From an uncultured Oscillospiraceae bacterium (GTDB taxonomy: Bacteria; Bacillota; Clostridia; Oscillospirales; Acutalibacteraceae), in the NCBI GenBank assembly GCA_900549945.1, contig URQJ01000118.1:1-6110 (forward strand): 6,110 bases of DNA, in the 5' to 3' direction. Position 1 is the stretch's first letter. Every line of letters starts with the position of its first letter. A program made the position numbers and the translations under genes. Under the pieces are notes generated by a model. That model had not been told where the DNA came from. It did not search any database and worked only from the letters and a program-made list of their open reading frames with translations. This document shows, piece by piece, positions 1 through 5,436 of the stretch.

Positions 1-1
1 G

Positions 2-7
2 CTCCTT
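2..7 (-). promoter_or_regulatory. Ribosome binding site of an off-window gene
   Basis: On the minus strand the bases at 7-2 read AAGGAG, a full Shine-Dalgarno sequence, about 47 bases after the predicted start of the leftward transcript. A coding sequence probably begins a few bases beyond the left edge. The leader also holds a small hairpin with a GAAA tetraloop (25-14: AGCC-GAAA-GGCT on the minus strand). The identity of the gene cannot be read from this window. Confidence 0.5.
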
Positions 8-53
8 TCGTCCAGCCTTTCGGCTTTCCGTTTTTTGCCGTCTCTCTCGAGCG

Positions 54-89
54 CTTGACTATAATACCACGCGGCAAGCGTTTTGTCAA
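54..89 (-). promoter_or_regulatory. Strong leftward promoter driving a gene outside the window
   Basis: Read on the minus strand, a perfect -35 TTGACA (89-84) is followed after exactly 17 bases by TATTAT (66-61). A TGG just before the -10 gives an extended -10. Transcription would start near 54 and leave the window on the left. Upstream of the -35 are three A-tracts (minus strand; T-runs at 93-98, 104-110 and 114-120 on the plus strand) spaced 11 and 10 bases apart, as in a curved UP-like element. This is the closest match to a sigma-A consensus in the window. Confidence 0.8.
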
Positions 90-300
90 CACTTTTTTCG
101 AAGTTTTTTTCGATTTTTTTCGATTGCCTTCGCACATACAATATCTGACATTTTACTGCACCCACCGCACTATATATAGTCTATATCTGCGCCGGCATTT
201 TTTGGTTTGCATGCGCATATACTTGTCCGACACAAGATATTTTAAAATATTTTTCGAAAAAAGTCCAGATTTATTTTTCCTGCCGGACTATAAAACTGAG
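90..300. other. AT-rich intergenic region with palindromes
   Basis: I see no confident gene here. The stretch is much richer in A+T than the rest of the window. It contains the phased T-runs at 93-120, a perfect 12-base palindrome ACTATATATAGT (169-180), a perfect 14-base palindrome ATATTTTAAAATAT (237-250) and, directly next to it, TTTTCGAAAA (251-260). A possible -10 TATAAA lies at 289-294 but would start transcription almost on the ribosome binding site of the small gene at 316. A TATACT at 218-223 is another candidate. Neither has a good -35, so the promoter of the small rightward gene is unresolved. Confidence 0.5.
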
Positions 301-315
301 AAGGAGATCTGCCCA

Positions 316-432
316 ATGCCCCACGTTTCCCGCAGCGCCCTGTGCCATTCGCTCGTCTTTCTCTGGCGCGTGCTGGTCGTGGCACTCGTCAACGCCCTGA
401 TGATCGCCATGCTGCTGCGCGCGCCGCTGTAA
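316..432 (+). CDS. 38-residue single-span membrane protein of unknown function
   Basis: I do not recognise this protein. It is 38 residues long: a short polar N-terminus (MPHVSRSALCHS) is followed by one hydrophobic stretch, about residues 13-35 (LVFLWRVLVVALVNALMIAM and on), with an Arg near its start and another near its end. This fits a single transmembrane helix. The start is well supported: AAGGAG at 301-306 sits 9 bases before the ATG. The stop is TAA, and a hairpin with a T-run follows about 50 bases later. The same frame stays open upstream to 55, but that part is AT-rich low-complexity sequence without a ribosome binding site, so the internal ATG is preferred. It is transcribed away from the strong leftward promoter and towards the convergent MATE gene. 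Small membrane proteins of this size can be regulators of transporters, toxin-like peptides or leader peptides; nothing here distinguishes these. Confidence 0.5.
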   Translation: MPHVSRSALCHSLVFLWRVLVVALVNALMIAMLLRAPL

Positions 433-482
433 TGTTTCCCGCTGTCGGCCCCAAATTCCTCTGAACCTATATTATAGAAAGC

Positions 483-538
483 AGAAAGGCACCCGCACGG
501 TATTTCCTGCGGGCGCCTTTCTATATATATGTTTTTTT
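483..538. terminator. Hairpin terminator between the small ORF and the MATE gene
   Basis: An inverted repeat pairs 483-490 (AGAAAGGC) and 492-497 (CCCGCA) with 508-513 and 515-522, around a short loop near 501-505. On the plus strand it is followed by an AT-rich stretch and seven T (532-538), so it should stop rightward transcripts from the 38-residue gene. On the minus strand the 3' side reads CCTTTCTGCTTTCT, a weaker U-rich tail, and it lies 33 bases beyond the MATE stop codon, so it probably serves both genes. Confidence 0.75.
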
Positions 539-554
539 GCTTGCAGCGTGCGGC

Positions 555-1988
555 TTAGGGCTGCGGCTCCAGCGTGTGCTTTTTCATAAACCGGCGGTGC
601 ACGATCAAATAGCAGATGAAGTGTGCCAGCGCGGTGATAAGCCACGAGACCGGATACGAGAGGAACAGCGTCGAAAGCGTGCGGTCCATCTGGAAGATCG
701 TCATGATCCAGACAATCCGCAGCGCGCACGCGCCGGTGAGCGAGACGATCATCGGCATAATGGAGTACCCCATGCCGCGCAGAGAGCCGACCAGCGTATC
801 CATGATGCCGCAGAGGAAGTACGGCAGGCAGACAAACAGCATGCGCTCCAGACCGTACTGGATAACCGCCGGGTCCGACGTATATATAGAAAGCAGTGCG
901 GTGCCGAAAAGATACGCGCCGCCGCCGAGCACGATGCCGATCACCGTTACATCGAGCACGCAGATGCGCATGATCTTGCCGATCCGGTGGTATTTCCCGC
1001 CGCCGACATTCTGCCCCGTAAACGAAAGCGCCGTCTGGTGCATGGCGTTCATCGCCGTATAGACGAAATTCTCGATATTCGAGGCGGCCGTGCTGCCCGC
1101 CATCACCGTGGAGCCGAACGAGTTGATCGAAGACTGGATCAGCACGTTGGAGATCGAGAACACGGCGCCCTGCATGCCCGCGGGCAGACCGATCTTTACG
1201 ATTTCCAATAGCTTGCTCTTCGAAATGCGCAGCTTCTTCAGCTCAAGGCGGTACGGCGCGTCCGTCTTGATGAGGCACCGCGCGACAAGAAGCGCCGAAA
1301 TGACCTGCGATGTCACCGTTGCAATCGAAACGCCGGCAACGCCGAGGTGGAATACAATTACGAGAATCAGGTTCAACACGACGTTGACAATACCGGAAAT
1401 CAAAAGGAAATACAGCGGGCGCTTCGTATCGCCCACCGCGCGCAGAATGGCCGCGCCGAAGTTGTAGAGCATCATCGCCGGCATGCCGACGAAATAGATG
1501 CGCATGTAGAGCGCCGCCTGACTGAGCACGTCGTCCGGCGTGCCCATCAGCGTGAGCAGCGGCTCGGCGAGCAGCAGGCCGATCACGATCAGCACCGTAC
1601 CGCTCACAAGGCTTGTGAGCACCGAGGTGTGCACCGTATCGTGCAGCTGCTTGCCGTCGCGCGCGCCGTAATAGCGCGCGACCAGCACGTTTGTGCCGAC
1701 AGAAAGACCGATAAACACGTTGATCAGCAGGTTGATCAGCGCGCCGGTGGAGCCCACCGCCGCCAGCGCCGTATGGCCGACGAACTGCCCGACGACGATA
1801 ATATCCGCCGCGTTGAAAAAAAGCTGCAGCATGCCCGAAAGCATCAGCGGAACCGCAAAGCGCAGGATCTTGCCGAAAAGCGGGCCGTTGCACATATCGA
1901 TTTCATAGCCGCCGCGCGAGCGCTTGCGCCGGCGCAGGCGGATTTGCAGGCGGAGCATCATAATCTGTATTTTTCTTTTCATGTTCAT
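555..1988 (-). CDS. MATE family multidrug/Na+(H+) antiport efflux transporter
   Basis: This 477-residue inner-membrane protein belongs to the MATE (multidrug and toxic compound extrusion) family, which exports cationic drugs or metabolites in exchange for Na+ or H+. Length and layout fit the usual 12-helix fold made of two related six-helix halves. The first begins with the family-typical PLFGKILRFAVPLMLSGMLQ (36-55), then NAADIIVVGQFVG (59-71) and AILRAVGDTKRP (180-191). The second begins near KIGLPAGMQGAVFSISN (265-281) and includes SLRGMGYS (402-409). Substrate cannot be told from sequence. The ATG at 1988 lies 4 bases after the stop of the LUD gene, with GAGGAG at 2009-2004 inside that gene, so translation is probably coupled. 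The first 31 residues are unusually Arg/Lys-rich (RLRRRKRSR) and precede the normal family start at MCNGPL; Met32 (1895) is an alternative start but has no good ribosome binding site. An ATG at 2027 would overlap the LUD gene and is less likely. Confidence 0.92.
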   Translation of the reverse strand: MNMKRKIQIMMLRLQIRLRRRKRSRGGYEIDMCNGPLFGKILRFAVPLMLSGMLQLFFNAADIIVVGQFVGHTALAAVGSTGALINLLINVFIGLSVGTNVLVARYYGARDGKQLHDTVHTSVLTSLVSGTVLIVIGLLLAEPLLTLMGTPDDVLSQAALYMRIYFVGMPAMMLYNFGAAILRAVGDTKRPLYFLLISGIVNVVLNLILVIVFHLGVAGVSIATVTSQVISALLVARCLIKTDAPYRLELKKLRISKSKLLEIVKIGLPAGMQGAVFSISNVLIQSSINSFGSTVMAGSTAASNIENFVYTAMNAMHQTALSFTGQNVGGGKYHRIGKIMRICVLDVTVIGIVLGGGAYLFGTALLSIYTSDPAVIQYGLERMLFVCLPYFLCGIMDTLVGSLRGMGYSIMPMIVSLTGACALRIVWIMTIFQMDRTLSTLFLSYPVSWLITALAHFICYLIVHRRFMKKHTLEPQP

Positions 1989-1992
1989 GGCG

Positions 1993-2664
1993 TTAATACC
2001 CCAGCTCCTCTCCGACCAAAATGACATGCACGCGGCCCTTCACGCGCTGGCGCGCCATAATCGTATACTGCGCGCAAAGGCGATTTTCCGATGCGCACCC
2101 GCCGCACAGGTCGCCGTCCGTGCCCGGGCACGCCGCATGCGTGCACGGCGTATCGATGTGCAGGCGCAGCGCGTTGGCAGGCACCGAGACCGCCTTCACA
2201 TACAGCTTCGCCGCATTCAGATCACGCACGATCTTATTGCAGCCCGCGACGACGATCACCTTCTTCGGGCCGAACAGCATGGCCGCCACGCGGTTGCCGC
2301 CGCCGTCGATGTTGAACAGCTCGCCGCGCTCCGTGATCGCATTGGAGCTCGTCAAAAACGCATCCGCCGAAAACGTCCGGCGGTAGATCGCCTGCCGCTC
2401 GGCATCCGTCTCCACCGCGTCGCGGTCCAGAAAATCATACTTTCCGCTGCGCATCAGCGCTTTTACGCCGCTTGCGTCCAGCGTTACGCTGCCGCCGCAG
2501 GAGATCACATCCCCCTCGCCGAGCAGCTCCTCCACAATGCGCACCGCGTCCGCACTTTCCGGCGCATAGTAGGCGCTCATATTGTTTTTCTCGAGCGCCG
2601 CCATCGTGCGCCGGATACGCAGCTCCATCGCTTCACGGCGGCGGGGCATATCCTTTTTGTCCAT
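1993..2664 (-). CDS. LUD-domain (DUF162, LutC-like) protein
   Basis: This is a 223-residue protein of the LUD domain family, which includes LutB/LutC of the iron-sulfur L-lactate oxidation complex. In many Clostridia such proteins stand alone, annotated as lactate utilization proteins without a proven role. Seen here are CGGSVTL (56-62), the stretch AFLTSSNAITERGELFNIDG (102-121) followed by GGNRVAAMLFGPKKVIVVAG (122-141), and a C-terminal Cys cluster at 174, 179, 187, 190 and 197 (CTHAAC, CGGC, ENRLC), which may bind a metal or Fe-S cluster (inference). I chose ATG 2664 because GGGGGA sits 9 bases upstream; an upstream extension to 2709 reaches into the hairpin region. No lutA or lutB is next to it, so a role in lactate oxidation is not supported by context. 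It is followed after 4 bases by the MATE gene, with which it probably forms an operon. No convincing promoter of its own is visible; readthrough from the lipoprotein gene upstream is possible. Confidence 0.88.
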   Translation of the reverse strand: MDKKDMPRRREAMELRIRRTMAALEKNNMSAYYAPESADAVRIVEELLGEGDVISCGGSVTLDASGVKALMRSGKYDFLDRDAVETDAERQAIYRRTFSADAFLTSSNAITERGELFNIDGGGNRVAAMLFGPKKVIVVAGCNKIVRDLNAAKLYVKAVSVPANALRLHIDTPCTHAACPGTDGDLCGGCASENRLCAQYTIMARQRVKGRVHVILVGEELGY

Positions 2665-2710
2665 TGCTTCATTTCCCCCAAACCTGAATTTTGCCTGAAA
2701 AAGCATCAAG

Positions 2711-2744
2711 GACGGGAGAGCGCATGCCCTCCCGTCTCTTTTTT
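2711..2744. terminator. Hairpin between lipoprotein and LUD genes
   Basis: A perfect 8-base stem, GACGGGAG (2711-2718) with CTCCCGTC (2729-2736), is followed on the plus strand by TCTTTTTT. Both flanking genes are on the minus strand, where the stem is followed by CTTGATGC and only then TTTTT. It is therefore a good plus-strand terminator but an imperfect minus-strand one, perhaps giving partial readthrough into the LUD-MATE genes. Confidence 0.6.
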
Positions 2745-3291
2745 ACTTGCCTGCGGCGTAATCGCAGAACGCCTCAAAGCACGCCGTCACGTGTGCCTTG
2801 TGCGCCTTGCTGGTCTCGTCGCCCTCCGCCTTTGCGTCGGTATACACCATCATAAACCGGCCGTCCTCCGAAATCTGTGCCGGCACGGTGCTGTCCAAAA
2901 TCTCGAAGCTGCCCGCCTCGCGCACCGAATCGATCACGGCCTGCGCCGTTTCCGGAATATTCTCGGTCGGGAACTCATACAGCTCGACCTGCACGCTGGA
3001 ATCGTTGTAGCTGTACGCGTACTTGTAGCCGTTTACAGCGCCGATAACATCGTAAGACATCTGCACCTTTTCGCCGGCGGTGAGGCCGCTCTCCTCGAAA
3101 AACTTGCACAGGCCCTGAATGTCTGTTTCATAATCCGCGGGGTCCTTGTCCTCGGCGACGGCCTCTCCGTCCTCGGTCGTGCTCGAGGTTTCCAGCTTGT
3201 CGGCGGACGTCTGCGGTACGGCGCACGCCGCAAGGGACACGCACAGCGCAGCCGCCAGAACCAGAGCCATGAGCTTCTTTATATTTTTCAT
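2743..3291 (-). CDS. Small secreted lipoprotein of unknown function
   Basis: I do not recognise the family of this 182-residue protein. It opens with a lipoprotein signal peptide: a basic start (MKNIKK), a hydrophobic core (LMALVLAAALCVSL) and the lipobox LAAC with Cys23 as the lipidated residue, so the mature protein should be anchored on the outer face of the membrane. Residues 24-60 form a Ser/Thr/Asp/Glu-rich linker. The globular part (about 60-182) alternates predicted helices and strands, for example YDVIGAVNGYKYAY (80-93) followed by VQVELYEF (100-107), which suggests a compact alpha+beta domain. The start is ATG 3291; GAGAGG lies 13 bases upstream, a little far. A TTG at 3303 in frame lies too close to that site. 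It has its own promoter divergent from the 407-residue lipoprotein gene. It shows no obvious sequence relation to the DUF4854-like lipoproteins on the other side, only a similar domain size and cell location. Confidence 0.8.
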   Translation of the reverse strand: MKNIKKLMALVLAAALCVSLAACAVPQTSADKLETSSTTEDGEAVAEDKDPADYETDIQGLCKFFEESGLTAGEKVQMSYDVIGAVNGYKYAYSYNDSSVQVELYEFPTENIPETAQAVIDSVREAGSFEILDSTVPAQISEDGRFMMVYTDAKAEGDETSKAHKAHVTACFEAFCDYAAGK

Positions 3292-3344
3292 TACGGCAAT
3301 CAATCCTCTCTTTTTTTGCGCAGCCCCAAGCCACCGGGAGCATA

Positions 3345-3380
3345 CGAATTGATTCTACCATATCGCAGGATAGGAAGCAA
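3345..3380 (-). promoter_or_regulatory. Promoter of the minus-strand lipoprotein gene
   Basis: On the minus strand TTGCTT (3380-3375) is followed by exactly 17 bases and TAGAAT (3357-3352), with TGG before it as an extended -10. The start would be near 3345, giving a leader of about 54 bases. Its -35 and spacing are the same as in the two rightward lipoprotein promoters. Confidence 0.7.
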
Positions 3381-3435
3381 GCCCCAAATCAAAGAAATGT
3401 ATGTGCAAAATGCGCGCATACAAGGCCGATTCCAA

Positions 3436-3471
3436 TTGCTTTTTATAATCGTCTGTGCTATACTTTTATCA
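3436..3471 (+). promoter_or_regulatory. Promoter of the 407-residue lipoprotein gene
   Basis: TTGCTT (3436-3441), a 17-base spacer and TATACT (3459-3464), preceded by TGC as an extended -10. Transcription would begin near 3471, about 214 bases before the start codon. It lies back to back with the leftward promoter, with 55 bases between the two -35 elements. Confidence 0.7.
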
Positions 3472-3684
3472 GCTAAACCAACAGAATCCGCGGGCCGCGC
3501 CCCGCCCCGTTCGGCTTTTTCGATACATATCCGCCATACGGAGCCGCCGGACGCGGGCGCACGTCACCTTTCCGCCATACTATAGATAAGGCGGGAAAGA
3601 CGCCGCATCCCCGGATTCCCCACCCCGGCTGCACGGAAGCAGCCCCAACCACAAGCAGCAAAACAAAGAAGAGGAGTTAAAAAC
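3471..3684 (+). promoter_or_regulatory. Long structured 5' leader of the 407-residue lipoprotein gene
   Basis: This stretch holds no confident gene. It contains a stem pairing 3568-3576 (CTTTCCGCC) with 3590-3599 (GGCGGGAAAG, one bulged base) around a 13-base loop, and a perfect 6-bp hairpin GGCTGC-ACGGAA-GCAGCC (3627-3644). The 10-base sequence TCCGCCATAC occurs twice, at 3530-3539 and 3571-3580, 41 bases apart; the second copy lies partly in the first stem. A GC-rich stretch ending in CGGCTTTTT (3512-3520) could act as a weak early terminator. The ribosome binding site GAGGAG (3671-3676) is 8 bases before the ATG. It matches no riboswitch class I can recognise. Confidence 0.45.
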
Positions 3685-4908
3685 ATGAAACCCGCAAAAC
3701 GCTTCACAGCACTCGCCGCGTGCCTGCTCGCCTTTACGATGCTCTGCACCGGCTGCTCGACAATCACCTCCGTGCTCGGCGGCATTTTCCAGACGCACTA
3801 CGAGACGCTCGAGGAATGCTTTGCCAACCCGGACATCAAGGAACAGGTCGACGCAGAGGTGGATGCCGCCATGGAGTCCGCCAATATGGACGGCATGTAT
3901 TCCGCCGCGCAGGCGCTCGCCGAGGGCAACACGCTGATCTACGACTACACCTATGCTGACCCGATCCAGTGGTCGGATGAATCCGAGCACAGAATGTGGA
4001 ACAACACCTTCCTCGAAGAGCTGGCAAGCGGGAAGGATCAGTTTGAAGAAGTCGCTGAGACGCTCGGCGAGGAGCTGAAGATCGACGGCATCACGATCCG
4101 GCTCGTCTACCGCAACCCGGACGGCACGGAGGTAATGTCCTACGACTACGCCAACCCGCCCGAGCCCCTTTACTACGCCACGGTTGAGGAGTGCATGGCC
4201 GATCCCGCGGTCGGCGTGCGCTTCGTCGATGAATTCGGCTTTGAGGACTTTACCGGCACCGCCTACGGCGAGGGGAACACGCTCGTCTACGCGCTCACCT
4301 TCGTGGAACCCTATGTCGACGGCTATTACACCGCCGAGGACGCCGTACTGGATCTCACCACCTACTGCGAGAACAACAGCGACGCCTTCACGGTCGATTT
4401 TCAGGAGCTGTGCGCCGTTGTCGATGCGGACCCAATCGCGATCCGCTACGACTTCTTCGACACAGACGGCACGCAGCTTTACGCGCACACCTTTACGAGC
4501 ACAGCGGGCGACGTCACCTCGGAAAGCAGCTTCAGCGCGGAAGCGGCTGTTGTGCCGACCACCTACGGCTACGCGACCGTTGCGGATTACCTTGCGGATG
4601 AAACCGTCACAAGCATGCTCAACGAGCAGCTCGCGGCCATGTCGAGCGATGAATTCTCCGTGGCGGTTTCCGCCGAGGGAAACACCTTGATTTACAACTT
4701 TACCTTCAGCGAGGCGATCGACCTCTCCGATGAATCACTCAGGGCCTCCGTCGTCAGCGCCTTTGAAAGCGGCATGGAGCAGCAGCGCAGCGTGTTCGAG
4801 GGCCTCGCCGACCAGATCCGCGCACAGGTGCAGGGGGACGACGTCGCCATCCGCGTCGTGTACAACAACGCAGACGGCTCTGAGATTTACGCCGCAACCT
4901 TTGCATAA
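3685..4908 (+). CDS. Lipoprotein with three DUF4854-like repeats
   Basis: This is a 407-residue lipoprotein with a signal peptide (MKPAKRF, then a hydrophobic core) ending in CTGC, Cys24 being the likely lipidated residue. The Cys at lipobox position -3 is unusual, with Leu one place earlier. The mature part is three diverged copies of one domain of about 110 residues: 39-156, 163-272 and 294-407. Each has an early acidic helix (LEECFANPDI, VEECMADPAV, VADYLADETV), a central strand EGNTLIYDYTY (80-90), EGNTLVYALTF (196-206) or EGNTLIYNFTF (331-341), and a closing strand with a DG turn (IRLVYRNPDGTEV, IRYDFFDTDGTQLY, IRVVYNNADGSEIY). From memory this pattern resembles Pfam DUF4854, common in gut Clostridia lipoproteins and of unknown function. 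The protein is strongly acidic and probably sits outside the membrane. Start ATG 3685 has GAGGAG 8 bases upstream. No terminator follows, so some readthrough into the paralogous gene 98 bases downstream is likely. Confidence 0.85.
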   Translation: MKPAKRFTALAACLLAFTMLCTGCSTITSVLGGIFQTHYETLEECFANPDIKEQVDAEVDAAMESANMDGMYSAAQALAEGNTLIYDYTYADPIQWSDESEHRMWNNTFLEELASGKDQFEEVAETLGEELKIDGITIRLVYRNPDGTEVMSYDYANPPEPLYYATVEECMADPAVGVRFVDEFGFEDFTGTAYGEGNTLVYALTFVEPYVDGYYTAEDAVLDLTTYCENNSDAFTVDFQELCAVVDADPIAIRYDFFDTDGTQLYAHTFTSTAGDVTSESSFSAEAAVVPTTYGYATVADYLADETVTSMLNEQLAAMSSDEFSVAVSAEGNTLIYNFTFSEAIDLSDESLRASVVSAFESGMEQQRSVFEGLADQIRAQVQGDDVAIRVVYNNADGSEIYAATFA

Positions 4909-4926
4909 ATTTTGCCCTAAAGCGTA

Positions 4927-4962
4927 TTGCTTTTCCCCTTTTGCCATGCTATAATGGCTTTG
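4927..4962 (+). promoter_or_regulatory. Promoter of the 139-residue lipoprotein gene
   Basis: TTGCTT (4927-4932), a 17-base spacer and a perfect TATAAT (4950-4955) with TGC directly before it. Transcription should start near 4962, giving a leader of about 45 bases. Just downstream is an AT-rich inverted repeat, AAAATTT (4966-4972) with AAATTTT (4977-4983), flanked by two copies of TTCAAA (4964-4969 and 4985-4990), which could be an operator. Confidence 0.78.
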
Positions 4963-5006
4963 TTCAAAATTTATTTAAATTTTATTCAAAAAAGGGGTTT
5001 TATGAG

Positions 5007-5426
5007 ATGAAGAACACCAAACGCTTTGCCGCCGTGCTGGCATGCCTGCTCGCCGTCGCTCTGCTGTTCACCGCCTGCTCCGGCAAGCCGAAGAACATCG
5101 AGGCGTACCTGAAGAACGAGACTGTCGCGAAGCAGCTCGACGAACAGCTCGGCTCGATGTCCAGCGACGAATTCACTGTGGAGATCGCCGGCGAGGGCAA
5201 CACGCTGATCTACACCTTCACCTTCGGCGAGGCGATCGATCTCTCCGACGAGACGATCAAGGCGGCTATTGTCAGCGCGCTCGAAAGCGGCATGGAGCAG
5301 CAGCGCAGCGTGTTCGAAGGCATTGCCGACGAGCTTCAGGAACAGGTCGAGGAAGAAAACGTCAAGGTTCGCATTGTCTACAACAATGCGGACGGCACGG
5401 AAATCTACAGCGGCGAGTTCGAATAA
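5007..5426 (+). CDS. Lipoprotein with a single DUF4854-like domain
   Basis: This 139-residue lipoprotein is a paralog of the gene just upstream. The signal peptide (MKNTKRFAAVLACLLAVALL) ends in FTAC with Cys24 as the probable lipidated residue. Phe at lipobox -3 is uncommon but mirrors the neighbour's atypical box. Residues 31-139 form one DUF4854-like domain, with EGNTLIYTFTF (63-73), the helix EAIDLSDETIKAAIVSALES (75-94) and the closing VRIVYNNADGTEIY (121-134). By hand count it matches residues 299-407 of the neighbour at about 68 of 109 positions with no gaps, so the two arose by duplication. I chose ATG 5007: GGGG (4994-4997) lies 9 bases upstream, and the signal peptide starts there. 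A longer reading from TTG 4941 crosses the promoter and is not real. An ATG at 5002 opens only a two-codon frame (ATG AGA TGA) overlapping this start. Function is unknown; location should be extracytoplasmic. Confidence 0.88.
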   Translation: MKNTKRFAAVLACLLAVALLFTACSGKPKNIEAYLKNETVAKQLDEQLGSMSSDEFTVEIAGEGNTLIYTFTFGEAIDLSDETIKAAIVSALESGMEQQRSVFEGIADELQEQVEEENVKVRIVYNNADGTEIYSGEFE

Positions 5427-5436
5427 TTCAAAACAT

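Noticed and set aside
55..432. 125-codon frame extending upstream of the 38-residue gene
   Set aside because: It starts at TTG inside the leftward promoter and runs through AT-rich low-complexity sequence. Only the last 38 codons have a ribosome binding site.
469..477. TATAAT-like sequence read on the minus strand (475-470)
   Set aside because: No -35 at a proper distance, and it lies in the tail of a terminator with no leftward gene directly after it.
1989..2027. Upstream ATG at 2027 as the MATE start
   Set aside because: It would overlap the LUD gene by 35 bases and lengthen a protein that already has an extra basic N-terminus. The ATG at 1988 follows the LUD stop directly.
1924..3585. 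553-codon open frame on the plus strand opposite the LUD and lipoprotein genes
   Set aside because: It is Arg/His/Ala-rich, has no ribosome binding site or domain signature, and is antisense to genes with clear families and signal peptides. Long antisense frames are common in GC-rich coding DNA.
3580..4488. 302-codon open frame on the minus strand opposite the 407-residue lipoprotein
   Set aside because: Val/Gly/Arg-biased shadow of the real gene. The plus strand has a signal peptide, promoter, ribosome binding site and repeated domain.
4765..5317. Direct repeats as a CRISPR array or mobile-element ends
   Set aside because: Only two copies exist, both lie in homologous coding positions, and there are no spacers, cas genes or transposase.
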